Origin: Pseudoflavonifractor sp. An184
GTDB taxonomy: Bacteria > Bacillota > Clostridia > Oscillospirales > Oscillospiraceae
Reading direction: 5' to 3'
Assembly: GCF_002160305.1 (NCBI RefSeq)
Contig: NZ_NFKI01000004.1
Location: forward strand, 1 to 64,000
Length of the DNA stretch: 64,000 nucleotides
The translations under genes were made by a program, and so were the position numbers. The notes under the pieces were generated by a model. The model was not told where the DNA came from, did not search any database, and was given only the letters and a program-made list of their open reading frames with translations. This document shows positions 25,335 through 35,644 of the stretch, one piece after another. Every line of letters starts with the position of its first letter. The first letter of the stretch is position 1.

Positions 25335-27917
25335 TTAATTGTTCTGTCTCTTTTTGTATTCCGAAATCCAATCTATATATTTTTGAATGTCCGATTCAAT
25401 CTCATCTATAGAATATTGGATGATAGTCGCATCGGCAGGTTGAGAGTGTTCAATGAAGGAGTATTTGCTCATCATATCATCAACTATCTTACAATCTTTT
25501 TCTTCAATCGAAGAAAGTTTAATTACCATGTTATTTGTTCGTATATTCCGATGAAAACGCCGCACAATGCCTAGAAGTAGAACGTCTTCAACAGACCGTT
25601 CGACACAAATTCTAAACTGCTGGCAAATTCGGCCAATGCTGTCCCTATATTCTTCGGAATCTTCATCCAACTCTTTCGCTTGTAACAATCTGCTCTTTAG
25701 TCCGTTGAGCTGTGCTTTTACATTTCCGTGGTATACGTCCTCAAAGTCGGGAATCCCCTTTCCCTTCATTGCACTTCTGATATGTACTTCTTTCATGGCA
25801 ACGTTGTTTCCCTCACACGCCTCACTTATTCCAACAAGCAAAGATATTCTGTGAGTAAAAACAATTACCTGTCGTTCTTTTCCAAGCTCTACAATACGCT
25901 TAGTTGCACTATCCTCATAATTCAAATCAAGCGAAGAAATAGGATCATCAATTATAATTGGTGTAAGCTCATCTCTTCCTGTTGCATCAGCAAAGAATGC
26001 CGCCAACGCAACAATTCGCTGCTCGCCTTCACTTAATATATCTTCTAATTTATACCTTTTTCCATCACCGGTATCTATTGATACTTTGTATGGTGAGTTT
26101 CCTTTTTTAGATTGTGCTTTTTCGAGCTTAACCCTAATTCCTGGTGCCATCAATCTAAGCTCTCTTGTAAAGCGTTCGATATACGCTTGAGTGATAAGAG
26201 AATCAGCCATCTTATTCGACTGAGTTGTAATTTTATTTGTGGTTAAATATTGTTTTGTGGCATCGAGAATTGATAGTTCTCGAAGGTTTTCAATTACCCT
26301 ATGAATAATTTCTTTATTGTCAAAGACCCACTTCTGAAATTTTAGCTGTCTGAGACGCTGCTCTAATTCTGTTTTCTTCTCATCTTTTAGTGAATCTTGA
26401 AGTTCCTCAATTTCGTTATCGAGGGACTCCAACTTATCACAAAGCAACTTAGCTATAGGTGGGAGGTTTATTTGGCAAATCATATTATATCGCTGTTCTT
26501 CGTCACTAAGACCCTTGAGCTTTTCAATTTTTTGATAAACATAGGTGACACTTTGCAATTCACTTTCAGATAAAAGTCCGTGTAATGATGTCGTAATTGT
26601 TTCTGACTTAAAACTTCTATTAGTTAGACTATCACATAATTTATTGAAAGCATTTTTGGTCGATTGATATTCGTGACTGCAAGTTCCATTTATATATTGA
26701 TCAATGCTCGATACCCTTTTCTGAATTTCGCCACTAATTTGTTGATGGCACAAAGGACATATAGAGCCTTCTTCTCCAAAGTGCATCCCACTATCTGTAA
26801 AAAGGTATTCTTCATAATACTTTTTCGCATAAGACCACAAGGTCTTCCAGTCGTCTGCACCGATACTTACTTGGTCTTGCTTGTCAGCACTTTTGCTAAA
26901 CAAGATTTCAGTTGCTTTGAATCTCCGATTTGCTTCTATAAGCTTGCCATAAGAGAACTCTAAGTCGGTTCTGGGACAAGCTTTAATAGCGCTACAGATG
27001 TCCTCAGTGACAGGGGCGAGGGAATTTTTCATGGTAGTTATTGACTTGATTTTTTGTTTAACCTGTTCACTATCTAATTGTTTGGGCAATTTTTCAAACT
27101 CATTTTCTTTTGCTACATCCCAAATCAGACAATCAGGTGGAATGACAGTGTCCTTAGATAAGTTCGCAAGCCACTCGCATTCGGCAGAAGATCTAAATTC
27201 ATCGGGAAGTTTTATTGATCGTTCTTTAATGTTTTCTTTCAGTGATGATATATAATTACTAATTTTCTCGGCTATTGATGCAAGTTCTGATAACACTGTG
27301 AAAACAAAAGGCTGATACGAAACATTATTTGGCGAAGTAATATATTGGTTTGAAATTCGTGTGTCAAACACATCACAAGTAGATAATAGAGAACGTTTAG
27401 GTTTTCTTGTTAAGCTATATACCTCTTCCTTAGTTTCTCCGTCTTGCGTTACCGTGACTTTACATTTTGCCTCTGCCGATCTGGTGTCTGTGAAAACATT
27501 CGGTTGGATCGGTTCTTCATAAGGACATCCGCTAAGGGTTTTGAAAATGCGCATAAAGCCTGATTTTCCTGCCCCGTTTAACCCGTATATTGCTGTAACT
27601 CCGCTTTCAGAAAATTCAAGACTAACATTTTCAGCGAGCGCATTTACACCACTTATGTCTGACAATGTTGTAACTGCCAGTTTAGGGCTATGCTTGTAAT
27701 GTATAAGATCAGCCGGTTCAAGGTAGTTATATTTAGGCAGGTCTTCATGTTTTGATTGGGATATGCACATACTGGCATAAATTTTAATTTGCTCTTCATC
27801 TATTTTTTTATTGTTATAGATTCTCCATGCAGCATCTTGAAGCCATAACGGCTGCCCGTTAAGCCACTCATCAAATTGAGCATAAATTTCATCTTTTGTT
27901 TTATCTATGCTGGTCAT
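25335..27917 (-). CDS. ABC-type AAA ATPase (AAA_13 / RloC-PrrC-like) embedded in the BREX operon
   Basis: 860 aa. Walker A GLNGAGKS (112-119). A long helical insertion holds CPLC (387-390), a Rad50/RloC-like zinc-hook motif, with coiled-coil-like sequence around 495-530. ABC signature LSEGEQR (628-634), Walker B PIIIDDPISSLD (653-664), H-loop FTHR (687-690). The C-terminal domain has R769-xxx-E773 (RICVE) and later His824 (FIEHSQ); the RxxxE...H pattern is that of the RloC/PrrC anticodon nucleases, where ATPase control keeps a tRNA-cleaving domain silent until restriction is antagonised. The function is therefore inferred, not proven. The gene is much more AT-rich than pglX's ends and pglZ, a sign of separate acquisition. 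Confidence 0.75.
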   Translation of the reverse strand: MTSIDKTKDEIYAQFDEWLNGQPLWLQDAAWRIYNNKKIDEEQIKIYASMCISQSKHEDLPKYNYLEPADLIHYKHSPKLAVTTLSDISGVNALAENVSLEFSESGVTAIYGLNGAGKSGFMRIFKTLSGCPYEEPIQPNVFTDTRSAEAKCKVTVTQDGETKEEVYSLTRKPKRSLLSTCDVFDTRISNQYITSPNNVSYQPFVFTVLSELASIAEKISNYISSLKENIKERSIKLPDEFRSSAECEWLANLSKDTVIPPDCLIWDVAKENEFEKLPKQLDSEQVKQKIKSITTMKNSLAPVTEDICSAIKACPRTDLEFSYGKLIEANRRFKATEILFSKSADKQDQVSIGADDWKTLWSYAKKYYEEYLFTDSGMHFGEEGSICPLCHQQISGEIQKRVSSIDQYINGTCSHEYQSTKNAFNKLCDSLTNRSFKSETITTSLHGLLSESELQSVTYVYQKIEKLKGLSDEEQRYNMICQINLPPIAKLLCDKLESLDNEIEELQDSLKDEKKTELEQRLRQLKFQKWVFDNKEIIHRVIENLRELSILDATKQYLTTNKITTQSNKMADSLITQAYIERFTRELRLMAPGIRVKLEKAQSKKGNSPYKVSIDTGDGKRYKLEDILSEGEQRIVALAAFFADATGRDELTPIIIDDPISSLDLNYEDSATKRIVELGKERQVIVFTHRISLLVGISEACEGNNVAMKEVHIRSAMKGKGIPDFEDVYHGNVKAQLNGLKSRLLQAKELDEDSEEYRDSIGRICQQFRICVERSVEDVLLLGIVRRFHRNIRTNNMVIKLSSIEEKDCKIVDDMMSKYSFIEHSQPADATIIQYSIDEIESDIQKYIDWISEYKKRQNN

Positions 27918-27956
27918 GCAATATACCCTCCCTCTGCCTATTTATACAAACAAGAC

Positions 27957-30900
27957 TTACTTAATCTTCGCCAGCACGTCCGTAAAGAGTGCGTAGTTGT
28001 GCTTTACGCCATCATCGAGGTCGATAGAGATATTCTGATTGGCAAGGTGATGGATTTTTTCTTCGTATTTCTGAATCTCCAAAGACTGATCTTGGAGCGT
28101 CTTCTGCTTCTTGGTCAGCTTTGCCCGTTCGGAGCCGGAGGCGTGTTCCAGCGCATCTGCAAGGTGGGTGAGCTGGGTGCGGTAACGCTCCTGCTGCTCA
28201 TGAACATAGTCAGTACGCATCCGGGCAAGGAGGTCGCTCTGATACCGGTGCATATAGATCAGTGCCTTGAAGCCGTTCTTCTTTCCGCTGTCAAAGAGCC
28301 AGTAGATAGGTCGCTTCTGGTAAGTTTTGCAGTGATCGGCATAGAAGTCGTTCAGGAAGTAGCTTCGGATGACCTCACGGGGCGTTCCCTTGCCGCCGAG
28401 AGCGTCTGCAATGAACTTGAGGTTTTCTCCCAGCGTATCGCTGCCGTAGACTGCCTCCACCCACTTCACAAAGCGTCCGGTAATATCGTCGTCGAAGTAA
28501 TCGTCATCGCAGATGGGAATAATGTTGTCCTTATCTGGGATAATCGTGCTGTACTTGGAAGTATCCCAATTTCCACCCGCATAGGCGAGTCCTTCCACGT
28601 CCAGCGAGTACCGCCCAAACATACAGCCAACGGCATAAGATATTATTGTTTTAACTACTTCTTCATAAGAATACTCAATAATCGAGAGTTTTTCATCAGG
28701 CACATCACAGCGAGTTTTTTTCAAATTATAAATTGTTGCAATAATTGTGTTGATTTTTTGCTCATTCTGTCTCAATCGTTCACGAGCAGACTTCATGTCG
28801 TTTACGAATGACTTTACTGCATCTTTAGTAGATGTCCCTTCGATAGCAGCGCATACTTTGAAATCCCAACTTGTTTCTTTTGAATCCCAATCTTTTCTGA
28901 GTAAACGAATGTTATCTTTAACTAAACAAATCAGTTCTTCACTCTCAAAAATCTTCTTTTCCAAAGGAAGTTGTATAATATCCCCAACTTTGAAGTCCAT
29001 CGTGGGCGAAATGACTTTCAAATACCGCATGGCCGTCGTGCTATTGAGGAATCCGAGAATGGCATACATTGCTTTATCACTACTTGAAAATCCTTTAGCC
29101 CCCTTGGAATCAAACAAGAAACCATCATCAGACCACCGAATAGAAATATCGCCAGCACTAATTGATGACCATGTTAGTCCATGTCTAAAAGCATATTCAC
29201 CGTTGTAGTTGTGCGACCGAATACGTCCTGTTCTTTTATCGACATTATTTCGTATTCTCTGCCCATCATTTTCCCAATCCACAACATAGTCATTGTTTCC
29301 ATACCATTTTCGATAGTCACCACCCTTATTGTATGGGAACCATTTCATGTGGGATTCATAAGCAAGTGTTGAGTTCGCACAATTAAAGTAAATTTTATTA
29401 AATGCAACCTCATACCACATTCGTAAGAATACATCGTTTCCCGCCGTTGCCATTCCTTCTCTTGTTGTAAAAATATCTCCGAGAAGGCCCTTAGTATATG
29501 CACTAATCATTTCGTTTGACATAGTATAGGCAAACGGAATACCTGGAACTAACATGAACATATCTTGTTTTGCTGTGTACGCAATTTGATTTCCAGTATC
29601 ACAAGACTGTTCAGGTATTCCAGTGGACGTGTCATATTCATTAAAATCAAATCTGTAATTTCCATCTTTTTTTGCATTTAAGAAAATGTCTCGTATATCC
29701 TCAATTTGTATAAACTGGAAGGTACGTTCGTATAACTTAAAGTATCTCGCAATATAAGCTTTGATATGGCTGTTTCTGTACACAAATGACACCGAACCAA
29801 AATCAATTCCAAAAATACCTCTTCCCATTTGGACAAGATTGCAGAATGACTTTTCAATGAACAGCTTTCTCCTCAACCTTTCAAACGACACCAGTGATGT
29901 CAGAGAAGGTTGAGTGATCATTCCTATGAAGCCGCTTTTCAAGGCATAATCAGACGCTTTCTCGATGAAAACGGCAAACATATCTGTCTTTCCGCCTATA
30001 AAGTGTTTATTAACATAATCAACTAATTTCTTTGTACCACTACTTATTTCCATGTATGGAGGATTCGTCACAACCACATTGTACTTCTGTGCCATGACCT
30101 CAGCAGCCTGAATCAGCGGCAGAACAGTATTCAGCACATTTTCCCGATACAGACTGATGTCTTCCCTGATTTCTTCCACTCTTGCATAGAGGGCGGCGAA
30201 ATCCACCGGCGTAATGTTCAGGATCGAGCCATATTCTTTTGCATCCAGAAGTTCGTCTACCAGCGTTCTGAAATCCTTTTTGAGCTTCGTATCATTGTTT
30301 GTGAAATAATCTATCGTTGCATTGTCCAGCCCGTTGCTCTCCACAATGGCATACATATGGGGCTGGATGCCACGAGAAAAGATGCGACGGTCATACTGTC
30401 GCGCTTTCATCATGACAGCAAAATAGGCGAGCTGCGCCGCCCGGTCATCTATATCCAGACCGAAGAGGTTATTTTGCAAAATGCTCTGGGCTGCGTCCCG
30501 TTCACTGACACCGTACTTCCTGTAAATCTGGATCAGCACGTCAAAGGCGTAGACAAGGATATGCCCGCTGCCCATGCAGGGGTCGATGACCTTGATGTCC
30601 TGCGGCTTGAGAGTAGCATACTCAGCGTGGATTTTGTCAAGCTGCGCCTGTACCTCCGGCTCCTGTTCCGCTTCGTCCAGATAATATTTCCAGTCGGATT
30701 TCAGCCTGTCGTCGGGATGCCCCTCGATCCAGAGCCGTCCGAGGCTGTTTTCCACCATGTAGCGGACGATCCAGTCCGGCGTGAAGAGCTGCGTCGCAGA
30801 AGGGATGTGCTCCTTGCTGATTTTCACGTTCTTCTTGAGCAGGGCAAAGGTATCATCCTTGAGTTCGGAATTGTAATACTGGTACAGCCAGCCGATGATC

Positions 30901-31502
30901 TGCACCTGATCTGTCCAGTCTTCTTCGGGAATGTCTGTGACCATGCGCCCCAGAACACTGTCGGCTTTCAGGATATTGTTTGGAAACAGCAGCTCGGTAT
31001 AGCCGCCCATTTTCTCAAACATCCGGGGCAGAGCCTCGTTCAGAGCGTTGCACTGTGTCAGCAGCAGATAGCGGTAGAGGTCTTCGGTCTGGTTGCTCTC
31101 GATATACGCGGCAACCTTGTCCTTGTCCAGCCCCGGCAAATCCAGATGCAGCGCGTCGCTGAGGATTTCCGGCTTGAACGCGCCGGTGCTGTCCGAGAAG
31201 ACGCGGATATGGCTGGGCAGATAGTTGTTGACTTCCATAAAGCGCAGGGCGATAAAGCGGTTGAACCATGTGTAGGCAACCTCTTCCATGACCTGTGTAT
31301 ATCCCTTCTGGCGGATCTGCGCCACAAGCTCCCTGCGCTGCTTTACCTCGTCAGAGGTCAGGGCATGACCTCCCACGGTCACGGCATCCGCCTCGCCGTA
31401 ACCTTCCTCAGTAATTCCATATTGATAAGCCTTTTGCGATACCTGTGCGATCAGTTCCGTCCGCGCCCATATCGCAAATTTCTGTATGGCAGATTTATTC
31501 AT
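27957..31502 (-). CDS. pglX: BREX type 1 adenine-specific methyltransferase PglX
   Basis: 1181 aa. It methylates host DNA at an asymmetric site so that BREX spares it, and is also needed for defence. SAM-binding motif DPCMGSGH (307-314), catalytic NPPY (480-483) in VVTNPPYMEI. The downstream half, about residues 481-960, contains the target-recognition region. Base composition drops sharply from about 30060 to about 28635, exactly after NPPY, then recovers for the C-terminal 220 residues. That pattern suggests exchange of the recognition domain. No frameshift or phase-variable tract seen. Confidence 0.93.
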   Translation of the reverse strand: MNKSAIQKFAIWARTELIAQVSQKAYQYGITEEGYGEADAVTVGGHALTSDEVKQRRELVAQIRQKGYTQVMEEVAYTWFNRFIALRFMEVNNYLPSHIRVFSDSTGAFKPEILSDALHLDLPGLDKDKVAAYIESNQTEDLYRYLLLTQCNALNEALPRMFEKMGGYTELLFPNNILKADSVLGRMVTDIPEEDWTDQVQIIGWLYQYYNSELKDDTFALLKKNVKISKEHIPSATQLFTPDWIVRYMVENSLGRLWIEGHPDDRLKSDWKYYLDEAEQEPEVQAQLDKIHAEYATLKPQDIKVIDPCMGSGHILVYAFDVLIQIYRKYGVSERDAAQSILQNNLFGLDIDDRAAQLAYFAVMMKARQYDRRIFSRGIQPHMYAIVESNGLDNATIDYFTNNDTKLKKDFRTLVDELLDAKEYGSILNITPVDFAALYARVEEIREDISLYRENVLNTVLPLIQAAEVMAQKYNVVVTNPPYMEISSGTKKLVDYVNKHFIGGKTDMFAVFIEKASDYALKSGFIGMITQPSLTSLVSFERLRRKLFIEKSFCNLVQMGRGIFGIDFGSVSFVYRNSHIKAYIARYFKLYERTFQFIQIEDIRDIFLNAKKDGNYRFDFNEYDTSTGIPEQSCDTGNQIAYTAKQDMFMLVPGIPFAYTMSNEMISAYTKGLLGDIFTTREGMATAGNDVFLRMWYEVAFNKIYFNCANSTLAYESHMKWFPYNKGGDYRKWYGNNDYVVDWENDGQRIRNNVDKRTGRIRSHNYNGEYAFRHGLTWSSISAGDISIRWSDDGFLFDSKGAKGFSSSDKAMYAILGFLNSTTAMRYLKVISPTMDFKVGDIIQLPLEKKIFESEELICLVKDNIRLLRKDWDSKETSWDFKVCAAIEGTSTKDAVKSFVNDMKSARERLRQNEQKINTIIATIYNLKKTRCDVPDEKLSIIEYSYEEVVKTIISYAVGCMFGRYSLDVEGLAYAGGNWDTSKYSTIIPDKDNIIPICDDDYFDDDITGRFVKWVEAVYGSDTLGENLKFIADALGGKGTPREVIRSYFLNDFYADHCKTYQKRPIYWLFDSGKKNGFKALIYMHRYQSDLLARMRTDYVHEQQERYRTQLTHLADALEHASGSERAKLTKKQKTLQDQSLEIQKYEEKIHHLANQNISIDLDDGVKHNYALFTDVLAKIK

Positions 31503-31517
31503 TGCGGTTTCTCCTTC

Positions 31518-34500
31518 TTAGTTAATCTGGATGCCGTCGCAGCTTTCCAGCGTCTTCATCAGCTTCTCGCGGATTCCCTCCACATACTTGTCAACGTCTT
31601 CTTTGGATTGCAGACGCTTGACGGTGCAGAGGTCGTACCGGCGGACAGAGGTGATCTTTTTCGGCTTCGGTGCCGGGGAGCCAGCAGGAGCTTTCGTTTC
31701 CGGCTGGGAAGGATGGTTGTCCGATACCATAACCTCCATCCGGCGGCAGATATTGTCCTTGTAATTGAGAAGCTGGGTGATCATAGCGTCCAGCTCCGTG
31801 AGAGAAGTGGCTTCCTTTGCCGCTTCGCGCTTGTCCACGAAATAATCGTCCGCCTGACGAAGCAGAGCTGTTGCGTCACGGGCTTCGGAGGCGAGCTGAT
31901 GAACGTCCTGCATACACTGGCAGACATTCTCCAAAACCTCGTCCCGTTTGATGTCCAGCAGATTGTTGTAGGCGGCCTTCGCCTTGCTGATCAGTTCCGG
32001 CAGCTCCCCGATACGGTCATAGGGCTTGGGCATGGCAAGGATCGTCGAAATCTGACGGAAGACTTCCTGCGCGTCGGCATCCATTGCAAAGTAGTCCCGC
32101 TCTTTGCTGATTTTCTCCATCTGACGCCGGGCTTCGTCATAGACGGGGCGTTGGGACTTGAAGAACAGCTCCACGCCCTCCATGTCTTCGATAGAGTCCA
32201 GAAGGTCGTCCTGTTTCTGCACCATACGGGAGAGAAGAGCCACGTTGTCCTTGCGCTGGCTCAGCACGCCGGCGGCAAGGTTACGAGCGGTTTCCACAAC
32301 TTCCCGTTCCGGGTATCTCACTTGCTTATAGGCTTCCAAAAGCTCATTGTAGTGCTTCTCTTTTTCCTCGAAGGTGTTCAGCACGAAACGGATCAGCCCG
32401 TCCTCGTCGGAGGGAATGTCCATTGCGCCAAGGTAGTCCCGAAGAAAGTTAATACTCTTTCTCATCAGGTCTTCTGAGGGGGCAATCCGACGGGTCACAA
32501 TCGCCTTGTCGATCTCTGACCGTTTGCGCAGATAATCAACCAACCTGCGTTCGTCCTTGCCCACAATCGCGCCGCCGTATTTGATCGAAATCTTCTGCTG
32601 GGCTATCAGACGGGCAACCAGAGCTGCAATGTCGATTTCCCGCCAGCCGTAGGGGATCGCGCTGTATCTGCGCTGTACGTCACCCATAGAGGTTGTGAGC
32701 ATCTTTGCGTTTTGCAGTTCCAGCCATTGGCTGATCTCGTTCAGGGCATCTTCGTTGTTTGAGCCGGTCCCGGCAAAGGCACCCTGCTCATTGTCAGTCC
32801 CATTGAGGATCGCAAGGATGTCTGCATCGCTTTCCACAAACTTGTTGACCATACCGAGCTTGGAATACACGCTCTCAACCAGACCGTTCAGGGCGACATC
32901 CAGCTTGTCTTTCGCGTTGCCAGCTTTGATGTCCATGACCTCGCCGTGGACGAGAACCTTTGCGCCCACAATGGCTTTCTCGATATAGCCACGCGCCCGC
33001 TCTTCAAGGGTGCGGGCTTGCTGCTGCCGTTTGCGGATAATATCCTGAATGCTCTCCGGGAGCTGGGAGACGTTCCGCTGCTTGACATACTTGCGGATTT
33101 TCATTGCCTGTTCCAGTTCCTCGAAATAAGGAGTTTCATTGGAGAGAACGACAATCGCCTCGTTGTTCACCTGAGAATCCATGATAAGCCTCTGATCTGG
33201 CGCACCGTAGTAGTCACTTGCCACGGTCACAATGCGCAGCCGCATCCCGCCGGAAGCAGAGCCGTTCAGCGTCTCGTCAATGTACTGGTCATAGGCAAAG
33301 TCATACTTGCCGTACTTAAACTTCTTCGCCGGATAGATTTCCCCAAACACCGTCTGGGCGATACTTGCTGTCACCTGTGCGCTGTCTACCACCGTGTTTC
33401 GGATGTCGATGGCAATATCCTGCTCTTCGTCGGTCAGGAAAGCATAGGTGTCCCCGTTGCGGGAGATATAGTTCTGAGATAGCAGCCGCTCAAGGGACTC
33501 TGTGACAGAGGTTCTGAGGGCAATCTTGTCGGTGCGAATGTCGTCAATCATTAGGATTGCAATGTTGTCGATATTCGCTTTGATGTCGTCAATATACCGG
33601 ACTAAGTACAACAGTTTCAGGACGTTCACATCCTGCTGTTCTAAACCGTCATGATTGTCCGCCGCAGTCTGGCAGCGGTCAATGACACGCCGGATCGCAC
33701 TCTCAAGGAAGGTGTGGACGGTATCATAAAAGAGGTAGAAGGGGACAAGGGCATTCCCGTCCTTATTCTGTACTTTCTGTGCTGCCTCTTGGAAGCCGGA
33801 GAGCATGGAACGCTCACCGCCGGAAAGGTGCTTGCCGGAATTGCCGTGTTTCCGGATCTCTGCAAGTACCTTCTGGATAATGATGAACTGATATGGAACA
33901 AAGGGGAATGTGGCAGAGTACTCTGCACTGTCCGTAAAGCCTTTGATGTCCAGAACCGGATTGTTAAAGGTGTAGAGGTTCTTTAGGACGGCGTGTTCTT
34001 TGTCGTATACCATGCGGAGAAGCTGGTCAGCCTCTTCGGTCTTTGCCAGCACACGTTTTTTGATGACCTCATCAACGGAAGAAGAGGACAGACTGAGACG
34101 AGTATTGAAGCGTCCCTGAATCTTAGAAAAGTCATCGCCGGAGATATGGACAACGGAGTCAATCGCTTCTTGGCTCGTGACCATAACCCAGACTTTCCCC
34201 ATGCAGCGGGTTCCGATTTCTTCCACAAGGGATTGCAGATTGATCATCAGATCCCCGTCTTCACCGATATACTGACCAACCTCGTCCACCATAAAAAGCA
34301 GCCGGAAGTTCTTGCCTTTTCCGTCCACATATTCTTTGATGGCCGCAACGAGCTGGGCAATGCTCAGTTCATTTGTCTCTTCGCCGTTAAACCAGTTACG
34401 GGCAGCCTGCTCGCTCATACCGAGAACAGACTGCAATACTTCCACAATATCGTCCTCAAAGAAGGCAAAGGAGTCCCGCGTTTCCATCCACGGTACGCCA

Positions 34501-35060
34501 TTGATTTCTTCAAAGGCAGCGCGGAACTGCTCCGTCTTGCCCTGTTTTTCAATAAAGCGTTCCAGCTTGGCGATCTTCAAATCGTCTCCATAGAAACCGC
34601 AGTGGTTATAAAACATCTTGGCAAAGACACGCAAGACAGCAGTCTTATCTTTCGTGATCGGACCCTCAATGTCGATATTGAACAGAATGGACTCCGTAGG
34701 CACCGAGACGCATTTGACCGCAGTTGCGTACATCATGGGATCGTCAAATTTGTCCTTGAAGTAGTCCATTGCTTTCTTGCCGTACACTTCCTTGTTTTCG
34801 AGAAGGTAGGACAGAATCTTTAAGAAGTGAGATTTACCACTTCCAAAGAAGCCGGAAATCCACACGCCGATCTTATCGTTGGGATAGTCGATGGCTTTTG
34901 AGTAGTTATCAAAGAATGTACGAAAATGTCTGCGCAGCTCCTTCGTGATGATATACTCACTCAGCTCCTGGCGCAGACTGTTGTCGTCGTTCTGGGAAAC
35001 CTTAATGACACCGTTAATGTCTCGGTTGATGTCCTTTTGGAACATATTTTGTATCTTCAT
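31518..35060 (-). CDS. brxC: BREX system P-loop protein BrxC
   Basis: 1180 aa, the typical size of BrxC/PglY. The P-loop ATPase domain is N-terminal: GFFGSGKS (70-77), with LLFMVDEVGQYIG as Walker B. A long C-terminal half is rich in helices (about 850-1130) and ends with a basic segment. It forms a large ATP-binding complex with BrxB and PglZ in defence. 14 bases after brxB and 15 before pglX. Complete. Confidence 0.93.
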   Translation of the reverse strand: MKIQNMFQKDINRDINGVIKVSQNDDNSLRQELSEYIITKELRRHFRTFFDNYSKAIDYPNDKIGVWISGFFGSGKSHFLKILSYLLENKEVYGKKAMDYFKDKFDDPMMYATAVKCVSVPTESILFNIDIEGPITKDKTAVLRVFAKMFYNHCGFYGDDLKIAKLERFIEKQGKTEQFRAAFEEINGVPWMETRDSFAFFEDDIVEVLQSVLGMSEQAARNWFNGEETNELSIAQLVAAIKEYVDGKGKNFRLLFMVDEVGQYIGEDGDLMINLQSLVEEIGTRCMGKVWVMVTSQEAIDSVVHISGDDFSKIQGRFNTRLSLSSSSVDEVIKKRVLAKTEEADQLLRMVYDKEHAVLKNLYTFNNPVLDIKGFTDSAEYSATFPFVPYQFIIIQKVLAEIRKHGNSGKHLSGGERSMLSGFQEAAQKVQNKDGNALVPFYLFYDTVHTFLESAIRRVIDRCQTAADNHDGLEQQDVNVLKLLYLVRYIDDIKANIDNIAILMIDDIRTDKIALRTSVTESLERLLSQNYISRNGDTYAFLTDEEQDIAIDIRNTVVDSAQVTASIAQTVFGEIYPAKKFKYGKYDFAYDQYIDETLNGSASGGMRLRIVTVASDYYGAPDQRLIMDSQVNNEAIVVLSNETPYFEELEQAMKIRKYVKQRNVSQLPESIQDIIRKRQQQARTLEERARGYIEKAIVGAKVLVHGEVMDIKAGNAKDKLDVALNGLVESVYSKLGMVNKFVESDADILAILNGTDNEQGAFAGTGSNNEDALNEISQWLELQNAKMLTTSMGDVQRRYSAIPYGWREIDIAALVARLIAQQKISIKYGGAIVGKDERRLVDYLRKRSEIDKAIVTRRIAPSEDLMRKSINFLRDYLGAMDIPSDEDGLIRFVLNTFEEKEKHYNELLEAYKQVRYPEREVVETARNLAAGVLSQRKDNVALLSRMVQKQDDLLDSIEDMEGVELFFKSQRPVYDEARRQMEKISKERDYFAMDADAQEVFRQISTILAMPKPYDRIGELPELISKAKAAYNNLLDIKRDEVLENVCQCMQDVHQLASEARDATALLRQADDYFVDKREAAKEATSLTELDAMITQLLNYKDNICRRMEVMVSDNHPSQPETKAPAGSPAPKPKKITSVRRYDLCTVKRLQSKEDVDKYVEGIREKLMKTLESCDGIQIN

Positions 35061-35074
35061 GGTTCTTGCCTCCG

Positions 35075-35635
35075 TTACAGCAGATTAAAAGCCCGGTAAT
35101 AGTGGCCGTCCAGAAACTCGTTGAAAAGGTTGAGCGTCTGTCCGTTGAAGCTACCCGGATAGAACATCACAATCGGAATATCCTCAAATAAATGCTGCAT
35201 ACTGTCCAGCATCTTGTGGGAGCGCATAAATGGGTGGATTTTCCCGATCCCCGTCATGAACAAAACGTCCTGCCCTTTCACATGAGGGGGGTAGTCCATC
35301 CTTGCAAGCAACGCCTCCGGGGTAGCGATTTTCTGTAATTGGCTAAGAAGATAGTCCTTCCCGCGTTTGTCTTCCAAACCCGGAACGGAACGCAGGACAC
35401 GCTTGTCTTCCAGCAGGGAAAGGAATATCTCATAGAGGTCACACTCGATAATTCGGTACGGTGTATTTGCTTCCGTCTTTAACCTTCGGATATAATCCTG
35501 AACCACAATCTCGTCTTTGGGGTCATAGCAGAAAACATGGATGCCCACCTCATTGCTCAAGCCTTTATTGGCAAGGAAACTCGGATCAGAAATCCGGTCT
35601 TTGATCCGATCCAGCTCTTGTTTTATCATGCCCAT
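35075..35635 (-). CDS. brxB: BREX protein BrxB (DUF1788)
   Basis: 186 aa, usual length. DUF1788 landmarks: DRIKDRISDPSFL at the N-terminus, VFCYDPKDE, LPGLEDKRGKDYLL-like SVPGLEDKRG, VLFMTGIGKIHPFMRSH and MFYPGSFNGQTL. Small BREX component needed for defence; it is thought to bridge BrxC and PglZ. 9 bases after brxA. Confidence 0.92.
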   Translation of the reverse strand: MGMIKQELDRIKDRISDPSFLANKGLSNEVGIHVFCYDPKDEIVVQDYIRRLKTEANTPYRIIECDLYEIFLSLLEDKRVLRSVPGLEDKRGKDYLLSQLQKIATPEALLARMDYPPHVKGQDVLFMTGIGKIHPFMRSHKMLDSMQHLFEDIPIVMFYPGSFNGQTLNLFNEFLDGHYYRAFNLL

Positions 35636-35644
35636 GACCGCCTC

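Noticed and set aside
30357..32477. 706-codon open frame antisense to pglX and brxC
   Set aside because: It spans the junction of two well-supported genes on the other strand and shows no protein-like pattern.
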